Source: Tiliqua scincoides (lineage: Eukaryota; Chordata; Lepidosauria; Squamata; Scincidae). From it: a DNA stretch of 64,000 nucleotides. This document shows positions 33,746-46,500 of this stretch, one piece after another. A program made the translations under genes and the position numbers. The stretch's first letter is position 1; each line of letters opens with the position of its first letter. Location of the stretch: the NCBI RefSeq assembly GCF_035046505.1, contig NC_089830.1, positions 19,176,061 through 19,240,060 on the forward strand, given 5' to 3'. The notes below the pieces were generated by a model. That model was not told where the DNA came from, made no database searches, and worked only from the letters and a program-made list of their open reading frames with translations.

Positions 33746-34989
33746 GGTCATGTCATGAGAGGTAAAGTAAAAGCATTTGTGTAGGGCGCTGAGCTCTGGA
33801 TCTGGTGGAGAAGAACTCCCTCCCTCCCCCCTTCCGCCCGCTCCCTGCTTTCTGCCTCCCCAGCACGCCTTTTCCCCACCCTCTCTCTGCCCCCCTCCCC
33901 TGAATGCCTTCTCTCCGCCTACCCCCTGCCCCAGCTTACTGTGTTCCTGCGATGGAAGCCGGACACTCGCCCGGTGCTAGCCCAGCACCGGCCAGCACTG
34001 GGCTAGTACGGGCACTTGCCTGGCAGTGAGGCTTGCAAGCGTATCTTATGGCACGTTTGCAACAGCGGTAAGCCGGCATGCGCTGTTCAGGATTGGACTC
34101 TTAAATTACAATCGCAATTCTGACAAGCTGCTGGTTGTTCAGCAGATTGCCAGAATGTTAAAAACTAGTTTCCTTGGTGAGGAAACTAGCACAAGCCTTT
34201 TCCTGTCTGCTAAGAAGTAAGCCCCACTGAATGCAACATAAGTGTGCATAAGATTACAGCCTACAAGCCTTATGATACGATGCAGCAGGATAGATATACT
34301 GCGTTGTACCATTTTCATGTGCTCTAATTTGTTTCATCAGATACATGCATAGTTATCCCCAGCTGACAGGTACATATAGTACATATACAGTATGTGCATT
34401 GTTAAACCAGAAAAAAAAAATTAAACTTACAAAAAATTACATATAAACGCTTAAAAGAAAATAATGTAAGAAATAGAAAATTTTGTTGGAAGAAAGCAAC
34501 CTGCAAGATATGATTGATATTCTGGTATCTATCTGTTTGGTGTTAATCTATTAATACTGTTAGTTATTTGTTTGGTATTGAAGTTTTTTTTTCTTTTGTC
34601 TCATGTTCTTTTCTGACATTTTGCATTATCTTTCCTTTTATCTTCTTTACACAGAACCCTAATAAGGGTACAACTACTCAATAAACAAGTCTTTTAAGGC
34701 TGAAGACTTTATACACACTTACCTGAGAATTAGTAGTAGTCATGCATAGGTTTGCACTGTTAAGAAGAGCAACTCCTATGGAGCTGAATATACCATACTG
34801 CTACAGATGCCCTACACCCTTTAAAACTGAAAGTACTGGGGGGAGGGGGGAATAAACATTTCTGTCCTTAAATATACTGTAGCAAGTTAAGAGTGTGCAA
34901 ACTGACTGCTGCAAGTATTTTGCTTCATAAGTGTTTTTAGTAGTGAACATTAACCTGATTTTGAATATTTAATAACTTCAACTGCTTTC
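33746..34989. other. Intergenic stretch
   Basis: A pyrimidine-rich segment (33815-33930) and AT-rich DNA, with one monomer copy near 34200. No gene recognised. Confidence 0.4.
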
Positions 34990-35345
34990 AAAGAATTACT
35001 AAGAGCACAATCATATGCTTGTCTACTCAGATGTAAGTCCCACTGCATTCAATAGGGCTTACTCCCAGGAAAATGTGGATAGGATTGGGCTCTAAGGCTC
35101 TAATCCTATCCTTACCTACCTGGGAGTAAGCCCATTGACTATTATGGGGTCTACTTCTGAGTAGATATGATTGGGCTCTAACAGCCCAATCCTATCCACA
35201 CTTTCCTGGGAGCAAGCCCTATTGACTATAATGGGACTTACTTCTGAGTAGACCAGCATAGGATTGGGCTGTAAGGCTGCAATCCTATAAGTTACCTGAG
35301 TGTAAGCCCAACTGCATACAGTGGGACTGAGTAGACACGTAGAGG
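34990..35345. repeat. Short array of squamate monomers
   Basis: Four to five copies in alternating orientation, with actcccaggaaaatgtggataggattgggct and ttctgagtagaccagcataggattgggct blocks. Confidence 0.75.
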
Positions 35346-37457
35346 CTTGCACTTTTTCATTAAAACTGAATGGAAGAGAAGAGGGTCACAATTATACATG
35401 TAAATGTGAAGGTGTTGTTCAGGAAACTGTCTCAGTTGATATATGATTAACATGTATATGAAAGAATATAAGTTATAGTTTCATTAGTACTTGATTCACT
35501 TGAACACTATGTAGCATTGATACAACAGCACGTAAATCACTAGCATGGTTAGTCATCAAATACAGGCTTTTTTTTCTTGAATTTGAATGTGTCCCTGTCT
35601 CTGTATTACTTGGAAGCAGATTCTGGGTTGGATGGAAAGGTGCCTTTTTGGAAAAGTAAAGCTAAATCTTAAAATGCTCTCACTCTTATACAAGAGCTTG
35701 TGTGACCACTTGCACAAGCAGAAGAAAACTGCGAATATGGCCTACCTTTAGAGCACTGCTAGAGAACTGTGCAGTCTCATGCACAGAAAAGGGTTCTAAA
35801 AGCACTTTGGATAGCCAAAGAAAAAGACATTTCACTGTCTCACAGGAATCACATCATACTCTCTCACTGTCTCACATCATACTCTCCATGATTAGGGGTA
35901 GAAAGCTGAAGATTACCAATTTCTGGGGAGGAAACCATGAGGAAGGGCTATCACATAGCTTGTGGATTTCCTGGAAGCCATTAGCTGACTCCTATGAGAA
36001 AGAAGGTGCCCCATTAGATGATGGTCTGATGCAGCAGGCTGATTATGTTCTTTTTGAATGACTCTACTGCTCCATCTAGAGCTGTCAGAAAGAATTTGTA
36101 TGCGGGATAAAAATCCCAACCATTTACAGCTATGGAATCTTATCTGTTCAGATGTACAGTGTCTGTCTATCTACACCAAGTCTCCTGCATATGTTCTGGT
36201 CAGGTTCTAGGCATCTGTGCATAAGCTGAAATGTACAGACATTCAGCTCTTGCCTCCCAGTGCTATCCATGTGCGCAAAAGCACCACCAAAGGCTGTACT
36301 GTGACAGCCATCCATAACTTGGACATCTATGACTTCAGAAACCTTCAACTAGATAAAGCCTCTTCTCTGTCTGCTTTTTCCTTTCTTCCTTCACCTGTTC
36401 ATCTAATCTCCTTTTTTCTTCCTTTGTTCCTTCATTGATCTACCTACCTACCTAGTTTGTTTCTGTCTGTTATGAATATGATTATGAGAGTGGCGACTTG
36501 GTTTACTGAGTGGCATCAGTGTGCACTGCACTTTGCATAGAGGGAAAGAGAAAGGTCCCTGCCCCAACAGGCTTACATCTAGGGCAGTGTTTCTCAAAGT
36601 GTGGGTTGGGACCGAACTTCAGGTGGGTCCCCATTCATTTCAATATTTTATTTTTAACATATTAGACTTGATGCTGCCATAATATGTGATTGCATTTGGG
36701 GAAATCTGTACTTGGAGCAGGTTACTATGTATATGCTTTTAACAATGATAGTCAGTGGGAGTTACTCCTGAGTAAGTGTGGGTAGGATTACAACCTAGTC
36801 ACAGAGGCTTCCTCAAGGTAAGGGAATGTTTGCTTCCTTATCTCCAGGCTGCATTGTGGCTGCATCAGTGCTGAAAAGTTGGTTAGGATTGATGTGATCG
36901 TGTACAAGTGATACACTTTCCTGGGAGTAAGCTCCACTGAACACAATGGGACTTACTTCTGAGTAGACATGCATAAGATTGTATTGTAAAAGCCTTATAC
37001 ACCTCCCACCATCACAGAATTGCAGTGTGTGCCCTGTTGGCATGGCTGCAAGGGCATTGGAAAGTTGGTTCGAATTGAGCTGTTAAGCGATGTTCAGAAT
37101 GAATTGTAATGCTCTTTAATCAGTAAGACTCTTTAATCGACCTTCATATAAAGGCACTGTGGTGTCCGTGGAAACTGGAAAAGCAATTTTCGGTTGAATT
37201 AATTGCAATTTGCGATCCACAGGTATTGCAGGATGTGATCTTTTTTTGGACCAGCCAAAATGACACAGGTTTTCTGCTCTCTGTTAGACCGTACCCATGC
37301 CCTCTGAAAACTGCCCACTCCATTCTTCAAGCCTGGCCTCATCGCACGTTGAGACTGCTTTGTGCAAATTCAAAGGTTAAGATGAAGGCTTTCAGCAACA
37401 ATCAAAGGAATGAATTTTATTTTCCTGTCAATGATTTACTCGAAATCCAGCAGTGGG
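35346..37457. other. 5' flank of the kallikrein gene
   Basis: It contains a truncated hAT end (36586 onward, CAGTGTTTCTCAAAG), monomer copies (about 36735-36790 and 36910-36985) and otherwise unremarkable DNA. No gene recognised. Confidence 0.45.
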
Positions 37458-37464
37458 CATAAAA
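37458..37464 (+). promoter_or_regulatory. TATA-like box of the kallikrein gene
   Basis: CATAAAA lies 34-40 bp before the ATG, followed by a pyrimidine-rich stretch. This spacing implies a very short 5' leader. Tentative. Confidence 0.4.
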
Positions 37465-37497
37465 TTCTACTTTCCCTCTCCTTTCCATTTCATTAAG

Positions 37498-37540
37498 ATG
37501 GAGCAGGTCCTGGGAATGGTACTACTTCTGGGCTCAACAG
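37498..37540 (+). CDS. Kallikrein exon 1 (signal peptide)
   Basis: ATG followed by [13 protein letters not shown] and one base, then a GTAAGA donor (phase 1). It joins to exon 2 to give a Val codon. The hydrophobic LGMVLLLG core is the signal sequence. It is too short for routine ORF detection; I placed it from the phase, the signal-like content and the upstream TATA-like box. Confidence 0.8.
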
Positions 37541-40500
37541 GTAAGATTGCTCTTGCCTACCCATGTGGAAGGCATGTGTAGGTGGTCAGGGGGCTAGCCC
37601 ACAGCCCAGTTTAGGCCTAATCCTTCATCTTCTGCTTATAGGTATTCTAGAAGTAACTGGTGGGCCACCTGGGAAACAGGGCCTTGGTCTAGATCAGCGG
37701 GCACCAAACTCCAGCCCACGGTCCAGATCCGGCACCTGCTACAATCCTTCCCTTGCGTGAACGGCGCTTACTGTTCTGCCAAGGAAGCTCCTCAAAGCAC
37801 TTCTGTTTGCCCCCAATCTTCGTGTCAGCCAGCCGCTTCCAGTTTCTGTTAGACGGGGGGGGGCAAATGGAGGGGCTTTGTGGAGGCTCCCCAGCAGAAT
37901 AGTAAGTGCTGTCTGCGCTGGGGAATCCTTTGCCAGTGTGCAGTGGTCTCCACTTGAATCTTTTTTGGTGGAATCCATCAGTAATCTTATGTTCTTATCT
38001 ATCTAGCTATCTATCACATTTTTATACCGGCCTTCCTCCCAAGAGTGAGTTCAGGGCGGTGTACATAGTTCCTCCCCTCCTTTTGTCCCCACAACAACCC
38101 TGTGAGGTGGGCAAGGCTAAGCGAGAGAGTGACTGACCAGGACCACCCAGGAAGCTTTATGGCTGAGCAGGGATTTGAACCTGGATCTTCCAGGTCTAAA
38201 TTTGACTCCCAAACCTCTACACCATGCTGGATATCAATGTGCTCTCTTATGTGCTCCCAGGGTGACCAGACACCCTCTTTTTCCAGATCGTGTCCTCTTT
38301 TTTAGCCTCATGTCCTGGAAAAGAACTTAAATGTCCTCCTTTTCCCTGTGAGCGGGTCCCTGCAGGCAGCGCATAGCTTTCTAGTAATTAATAAATTATA
38401 TGTAATGTAGATTTTAATTTAATAATCAGTAATAGAGTGCTTAAATTAACCACATGAAATCAATATACAAGTGTTTTTAGTTTTGATTTTGTCGTGTCCT
38501 ACATTTTTCTTGGATGTCCTACGGTTTGGGGTGCCTTGTCCTCTTTTGTGGTTATGACATCTGGTCACCCTGTGTGCTCCACAGGTACACCGGGCTTTTC
38601 CACAGCCGAAATGAACCCACCCTTATAGCATGTGTGGGATGATGGTCTTGCTGCATTGTGATTCTGTTTTGTAAGTGCCAAGAGAAAAATGGGAGGATGT
38701 TGACTCACAGACAGGGGCTTGTGAGAAATCAGCTGATCCTGAACTTGTTTACTTGGGCACAAGTACTCCCATCTCATTCATGCTCTTACTTTCTAGGAAA
38801 TATAAAAAGTATTATTTTTTTTTAACTCAAAAATCTCAAGGAAGTTAATGCCTTCATTAGGACCAGCAACAAAGTTACAGGACATCAAACAGCAAGCATT
38901 GAATTCTACAGAACTCTTCACCAGGCCAATGTTAAGCAGAAGGAGAGCTGGAGAAAGTGTGTATTGTGTGTGGCCCAAGAGTCTGCAGTCTGTAAAACCT
39001 AGAGATGGTGCTTAAGGGTATTTTCTGCAGGTGTAAATCAGACTCTGAATGGTGCAAGACAGTTTCAGAACACATATAAAATTGCTTGGACAAAAGTAGG
39101 CTTTCACGTAGATTATGGTGGTGATGATGATGATGATGGTGATGATGATAAATACCCATTTCAGAATACAATTCTGGCTTACAATTATTGCATACCTACA
39201 GATCCCCAGTCCTTATGTTTTGATAAGGTAGCTCACTCAGGAGAAAAGATACATGCAGGGATAATATGCTGAAGAATCATTAAGATGGAGAGACACAAAG
39301 CTACAAGGCCCTTTTATCCATGAGGCCAAGTGAGGTGTTTGCCTCAGGTGGCAGATTGGCTGTGGGGGGATGCCCACATCTGTCTGCCCATTCACCTGCA
39401 CTGCACTTGGAGGTCTCAGGCCAGCCCTGAAAGTCTGCACGGACAAATGCTAGGTTCTAATTTTAGTTTCAGGTCCCACAGCACACCTGTCACAGAAGGT
39501 GCATGTCAAAGCACATCAAGAAACTATCAAATGTTCAGGTCACATGGGTGGCTCCTTGATCTCATAAAGGGGGTTAATGAGAGGTCCATTGGTGCCTACA
39601 CTTGTACCTGGAAGTAGAACAGCTGTTCCTAAGGGTTTGCAAGCTCCCTCTGCATGGAATGATTAACCCTTAACATGCTTTTTTGGGGAGGGGGAAACCA
39701 GTCCCTGTGACAACCACTCTCATAGCTACACCTCCAGAAGGAGGAAGAGATATACAGGCATTCTAGCCCACCACTCTCTTTTCCTCCACACTTCCTGTTC
39801 ATCTACTTCTACCTTTTTTCAATTCTCTTGAGCACTGCCATAGCTGGAGAGGGGGTGGGGCACTAAGTTTTGCAAGGAGCCTGCTCCCAAGGGGAGGGGA
39901 AGAGGCCACTTGCAAGCTGCTTGGAGGCTCCCTGCAAAACTTATGCCCTGCACCTCCTCTAGCTACAGTGCCTCTGAGGAACAGCATGCTACCTTGGGCT
40001 GGCCCACATCAGAGTGACCAGACACCCTCTTTTTCCAGGACATGTCCTCTTTTTTTAGCCTCGTGTCCTGGAAAAGAACTTAAATGTCCTTTTCTCTGTG
40101 AGCAGGTCCCCACAGGCAGCGCATAGCCTTCTTCTTGTGTTGCAAGGTCAAAGCAAAGTTCAAAAGCAAACTCAGTGGGCAAGAGTGGTGATTGTCTGCA
40201 AGCTTTATTTCGTTGCCAGCAACGGGCTTCACAGGGACTCCTGTCCAAAGCGAAGAGAGCCATGAGAGCCATGTGGGAACTCTCAAAGCCCTTAGAGATC
40301 AATTTTCTAGTGTGAGCCTCTCACTTATATTTGATTCTGGCTCCTTTGTTTGAGGAGTCTTACACTTCTCATTGGCTGGTGTGTGACATCAGAGATGGGG
40401 GCCTTCTCAGGGTTGGCCAGAGATAACTTTACAAGCATTTGATTGGTTGGTTTTAAGTTACAAGTTCCAAAAAGGAGGAAAGATACATTGAGACATATGG

Positions 40501-43500
40501 AATTTAAAGACTTCAAAAACCACTAGATGGCACTGTTTACTCATTTATTGGCCTTTGGTTTGTCTTTGTTCTTATTTCTGACCCTGACAGAGCCACCAGT
40601 GTTATCTTTCTAAATTCCTTTCTGTCTGGTCTCATCAATCACTGTGGGCTTTCTGCCAACCTCTGTTTAAATTAAGCCCTTTGATCTTTCCTCTATTTCA
40701 TGTGTGATTCTCTATATGTGACTTGTTACTGTGATGTATAGTGGTATAAACATATATTTAATACAAGACAAACTAACTTCTTATTGTAAAAAGGAATTTA
40801 AGAGACTTTTCTCATTCATTTTAACTAAATCTAGCTCCTTTTGTCAGCTTTTAGTTCAGACAGAGGCTCTTGTTATGTTTTGGCTTAATTAGGGGACTTT
40901 CACTGGAATGTTTCTGCTTATCTGTTTCTGTCTGTTTCTGCAGGTGTCTGTATCTCAGAAAATGCTATTTTAATCAACAGATAAGCTGTCCTTGCCAAGG
41001 CCTTTCTTATCTAATGTTGCTAGTTTTCCTCATTAAAATGTTTCTAACCTGTGTATAACCTTTAGTTTTCTCATTTCTTGGTGCCAAGAGATAATTTATT
41101 ATTGCAAGTGCATCCTGGCTACTCCCTAGTTCCAATTAAAAGTATCTACAGAGGAGATACAGAGTTAGGAATGCCTTTGCCTAAGATAAGAGTCTTATCT
41201 GAGGAGTAACTTCATACCACATTCCAGTGTCTCCCTGTCAGACTCTCTTAATTAACTTTTGCCAGGCATCTGCCTTTCAAGGTTACATTTTCAGACTTGT
41301 GGCTTTAACCCCCTTTAATAGCTTTTTCACCTTTCTGTGTATTTTATGCTTTGATCAAACTATTCTAACAGCTAAAATTCACTTTAAACTACCATATATT
41401 GCTACTAACATTAATTTACACTTTTAAGCAATAACTATTAAAATATTGAAGAATGCATGCAAAGTTAGTAATTTATTTGACACTTCTGTGATGCTCTGGT
41501 GTAAATAACTCACTCAGTGCTTACTAGACTGTATTTTTGATTTACCACTTGTTTTCATTTGCCATACTAGCAATTAAGCTGCAGATGTAAATTCCAGCTT
41601 CATACTCCCTTTTTGAACCTTATCTTATGCTTTGGCAGTTTGCCCAGAAACATTCCTTGAGACTAAGGAATTTACAGCCTGCTTGCAATTTGCAGACAGA
41701 CGTCTTCAGACAAACATACTGGATTTCATATGTTTTAAGCATCATTTTCCCATTAAGCTGCTAAACTAATGTGTTTGTGAGCATGCTAAACATATGAACA
41801 TTATAGCTGTAACATATAAACTAATATTTGTTTTAAACTAATTTAGCTATAAACACCCAAAACATAGTATTGACATTTGGTTCATTCAGCTTGTAAACAT
41901 TTACATAAATGATTAGTTTTAGCATAAATGACTTGCTTTCATGGCCTTGTCTCACTTGTAATTAATAAATTATATGTAATATAGTTTTAAATTTAATAAT
42001 CAAGAATATAGCATTTAAATTAACCACATGAAATCAATATACGAGTGTTTTAAGCTTTTATTTTGTCATATCCTGCATTTTTCTTGGATGTCCTACGTTT
42101 TGGGGTGCCTTGTCCTCTTTTGTGGTTATGACATCTGGTCACCCTGGCCCACGTACATTATGACCTAGGGCAATGCAAGGGGAGGGGGGAGAGAACACTG
42201 TCTTTGACACAGAGATTTGTATTGCTTCTACTTTCCCTTCCTTGTACTCGTATTGTTTGGGCTCCCTCCTAGAGATGGCTGCATTTCAGCCCAGGGCAGC
42301 CACCATATTTGATCTGCCCTTGCTGATGAGGCTACCAAAACCAGATCCATTCTGCTCAGTGTACGATGCCAGCATGAAATGACCTGCTCATTCTGTGGCG
42401 GACTGCCTAGAAATAAAGCCAGCACTGCCATGGGCTACCTACCAGTCCTATGAATCACACCTCAGCGTTGGAGAGAGATCACTGTCACTGACTAATGAGT
42501 TGGTACCTAATCATTAAGAGCCCCCCACCACCACCATACACACTCCCTTTGGTGACAAGACCTTTTTTAAAGACACTTTTAAAATTGTTTCTTTGAAGCT
42601 CTTCTTGGTGTCTGTCATGCCCAATCTTCCGGGGACAGGGCAGACCATATTGGTGGGCCCTGCTTAGTGCTGGGACTGCCCATTCACGGCCTTAGGGCTG
42701 GGACTGCCCACTCACTAGCCAAGCCATTGAATGGCATATTGTATTTATTTGAAGATTGTCCTATTCTTAAGTGTGTGGTGTGATGTGGTGTGGTGTTTCT
42801 ATCACAGTGTCTCTGCCCACTGGCATGCGCATCATTGGGGGATCCGAGTGTTTGCCGCACTCTCAGCCCTGGCATGTCTTCATTTCCAATTCCCGGCGAA
42901 CTCGGTGTGGAGGAGCCTTGATCAACGAGCACTGGGTAGTGACTGCCGGACACTGCCTAGGAAGGCAAGTTTGTGGGGTTATGGGGAGAAATGAAAGAAG
43001 CCTTGGATAGGATAGATAATAATCTGGGCTCAAACCCTAACTGAGCAGGGAGTTGAAGGCAAAAACAGCAATAGCCAAATGCAATCTTTTAGAACAGCCA
43101 TTTTCAACCACTGTGCTGTGGCACATTGGTGTGCCATAAATTGTCTCCAGGTGTGCTGAGGGAATCTGGGAGAGGGTTAGTTATTAATAGGGCCATTGGG
43201 GGCTGTGAACCCCCCCACCTGCAGTGTGGTGTGCCTTGTCAATTGTCAAAAATGTGATGGTGTGCCTTGACCATTTTAGTACCTTCCCAATGTGCCATGA
43301 GGTGAAGGTTCAAAATCACTATTTCAAAATGATGTGATACAGCCCTTCTTGGAATGCACCATGTCAGACTGTGGGGGGGGGGGGGGTAGTTCTCAGTTTT
43401 GAAAAAAGCCCTGTACACAGTAACTGTCAGGAGGAAGAAAACTAGGCAATACCCAATCTCCCTGACATGCTAGGCTTCCAGAGGTAGAAAAATCTGTGAT

Positions 43501-46500
43501 ACAAGGGAAGCATTAAAATGTGAAAGTTTGAAGTGCTTCTTTCTAGGATGGGCTGTACCATCTGATGGTTCCGAACAGCTCTGAGTCTCGGCTGGTGTCT
43601 TCCTTTACAGCAATATCCAAATCCATCTCGGAGAACATGACCTACGTAAGCATGACAAAGGGGAGCAGTTTTCCAAGGCTACCAAACTCATCCGCCACCC
43701 TGAGTTTGAAAAAGTGACTCTGAAGAATGATATCATGCTTCTGCGACTGGATCCCCCGGCTCAACTTAGTGAGACAATTCAGATCATACCAATGGCTAAA
43801 GAGTGTGCACCCATTGGGACAAAGTGTCTGGTGTCCGGCTGGGGCACCACAACCTACCCTGAAGGTAAAGGGGGAAGGCAGGGATTCCAGCATGTTAGCA
43901 TAAGAGCCCTGCTGGATCAGGCCACAAGCCCATCGAGTCCAGCATCCTGTATCTTACAGTGACCCACCAGCTGCCTCTGGGTAGCCCACTAGCAGGCAAG
44001 AAAGGTAGAGTTCTCTGCTATCAGTACTTCCCTTCAATTGGAATTAAGAGGCATATTGCCACTGAACCCAGAGCCATTATAAATAGTAATCAATGATCTC
44101 TTGTTTTCCATAAATGTCTTCTATCTCCTTTTAAAGTAGGCTAGTGGCCATCATGTCATTGTATTGGCAACCTTCAGTCTCGAAAGACTATGGTATCGTG
44201 CTCTGAAAGGTGGTTCTGGCACAGCGTCTGGTGTGGCTGAAAAGGCCAATCCGGGAGTGACAATCCCTTCCACACCGGGAGCAAGTGCAGTCTGTCCCTG
44301 GTCAGTCTCCCTGGCTATGGGCCTTCCTTCTTTGCCTCTTAGCCTCAGACTGCTGGCCAAGTGTCTCTTCAAACTGGGAAAGGCCATGCTGCACAGCCTG
44401 CCTCCAAGTGGACCGCTCAGAGGCCAGAGTTTCCCACTTGTTGAGGTCCATCCCTAAGGCCTTCAGATCCCTCTTGCAGATGTCCTTGTATCGCAGCTGT
44501 GGTCTACCTGTAGGGCGCTTTCCTTGCACGAGTTCTCCATAGAGGAGATCCTTTGGGATCTGGCCATCATCCATTCTCACGACATGACCGAGCCAACGCA
44601 GGCGTCTCTGTTTCAGCAGTGCATACATGCTAATTCATTAGGATCTGTGTGAAGGACTTCCTTCTGTGTATCCTGAATCGCCTGCCAATCAGTTTCACAT
44701 TGGATGACTCTAGATCAGGGGTCGCAAACTCATTTCATACAGTGGGCCAATCAGCATTCAGCATGTCTACTGAGGAACAGAAGTGACATAATTAAACAAT
44801 AAGTGACATCATTATATAGATGGCCAGATATAAGAACTTTGTTCTCAAGTAGGAACACATTAGCTGCAAACAATGGAAGAAAAAAATGTGCAAATCTTGA
44901 TCATATTAGTAAGGTATGGGAGAACCCAATTATTATGCTGGCCTAGACTAGATAAGACTACAGATAAAATTAGAGGCAAGCTGATATAAAGGAACTTCAT
45001 TTTGTGCCTCCAGATGCGGGTTGGGGCAGAGGATCTAGGGCAGGGATTTTCAACCACTGTTCCATGGCACACAGGTGTGCCATAAATTCTCTGCAGGTGT
45101 GGGGGAAGGTCATTATTTAGTAGATCAGCTAGGGGATGTGAGCCACCCACCTGCAGCATTGTCGATCGTCAAAAAACCAATGGTGTGCCTTGACAATTTT
45201 GTGTCTTGCCAGTGTGCCGTGAAATGTAAAAGGTTGAAAATCACTGATCTAGGGCATGCAAGGAGGGATCTGGGAGCCAAAACCGTGTTACTTACTCACT
45301 CCAGGATTTATTTTGCAGTCAACTATGCCTCCACTCTCAATTGCATTGATTCAGAAATCTTATCAAAAGAAAAGTGCAGGTCTGCGTATGGACAGTACTT
45401 TGAGGAGAACGAGATTTGCTCAGGAATACTGGAAGGAGGCAAAGACTCGTGCCAGGTGAGCCACAAAACGTTGGTGCATGCGGACTGCACACTGAACTGC
45501 CATCTGATTGAATCAACTTGATAGAACTTGATAGAACTTTAATCCATTTCTATAATTTTGCATATGAGCTTTTTAAAAAGTTACGAACTCAATTTCTCAT
45601 GCGCATACGTGCCTTATAAAAAGTGTTCCCTCTTCTCTCACATACAAAAGACTGAATGCTGCTTGTAAAATAATAGCTGCCTTATTGGAGATAGTATCAT
45701 AGATGAGGTATCCCTTCCTCACTGTCTGAGGGAAAGGGGAATGCCTCTTCCAAAGACATACATGCATCAATTAAAACCCAAGAAAGAATGCATCAGACAT
45801 ATTCCCTCCTCAATGTGTGTGTACATGCATGAGAGAAAAGGGGGAAGGCATTTAAGGTTGCAATCCTATACACACCTACCTGGGAGTATTGAACTCAGGG
45901 GAATGTCTTCTGAGCAGACACACCTAGGATTGCCCTGTAAGATTACACTGGCCATATGGAATTTTTATAAAGTCTTATATGTTAAAAAAAAGAAAAACAC
46001 TGCTGCCTGATTAATTGAGGTTCATATTTAGTCAATCAAGATTTTGATCCATTAATTTAACAGATCAATGGACTAAATATTAAATCCCTGATTTGTACTG
46101 AATCCATTTGCAATATACGTATTTTAAGCAATTTCATGTTTACAATGTTTTAACCCACCTTTTGCTCTGCCCACAGGTGTACACATTTGGTCTCTGTTGC
46201 ATATATACAACGTTGGGCAGAAATGGCTTAATGGTCATTTCTTTACCCCCCAGGAAAGAATATAATACAGGAAGAACTTTTTCTTTTAGTTTGAGAAATA
46301 CTAGTGTAGAAGTAAGAGGGCCCCATCCACATAACCATTTGGGACTGGGAACTCCTTGACACAGGATGTGGTGACGGCATCTGGCCTGGATGCCTTTAAA
46401 AGGGGATTGGACACGTTTCTGGAGGAAAAATCCATTACGGGTTACAAGCCATGACGTGTATATGCAACCTCCTGATTTTAGAAATGGGCTATGCCAGATG

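Larger units (their letters stand above)
37793..43387. repeat. Right arm of the inverted duplication
   Basis: Most of kallikrein intron 1, exon 2 and about 420 bp of intron 2, matched in inverse orientation at 14905-20394. This arm keeps the complete LTR, the interrupted hAT with its target duplication, and the empty sites of the two left-arm insertions. It is therefore the more ancestral copy. The spacer between arms is 17.4 kb. Confidence 0.9.

Noticed and set aside
40138-41954. A full-length provirus
   Set aside because: Only one LTR-type segment lies between the cttg duplications, and no internal retroviral region is present.
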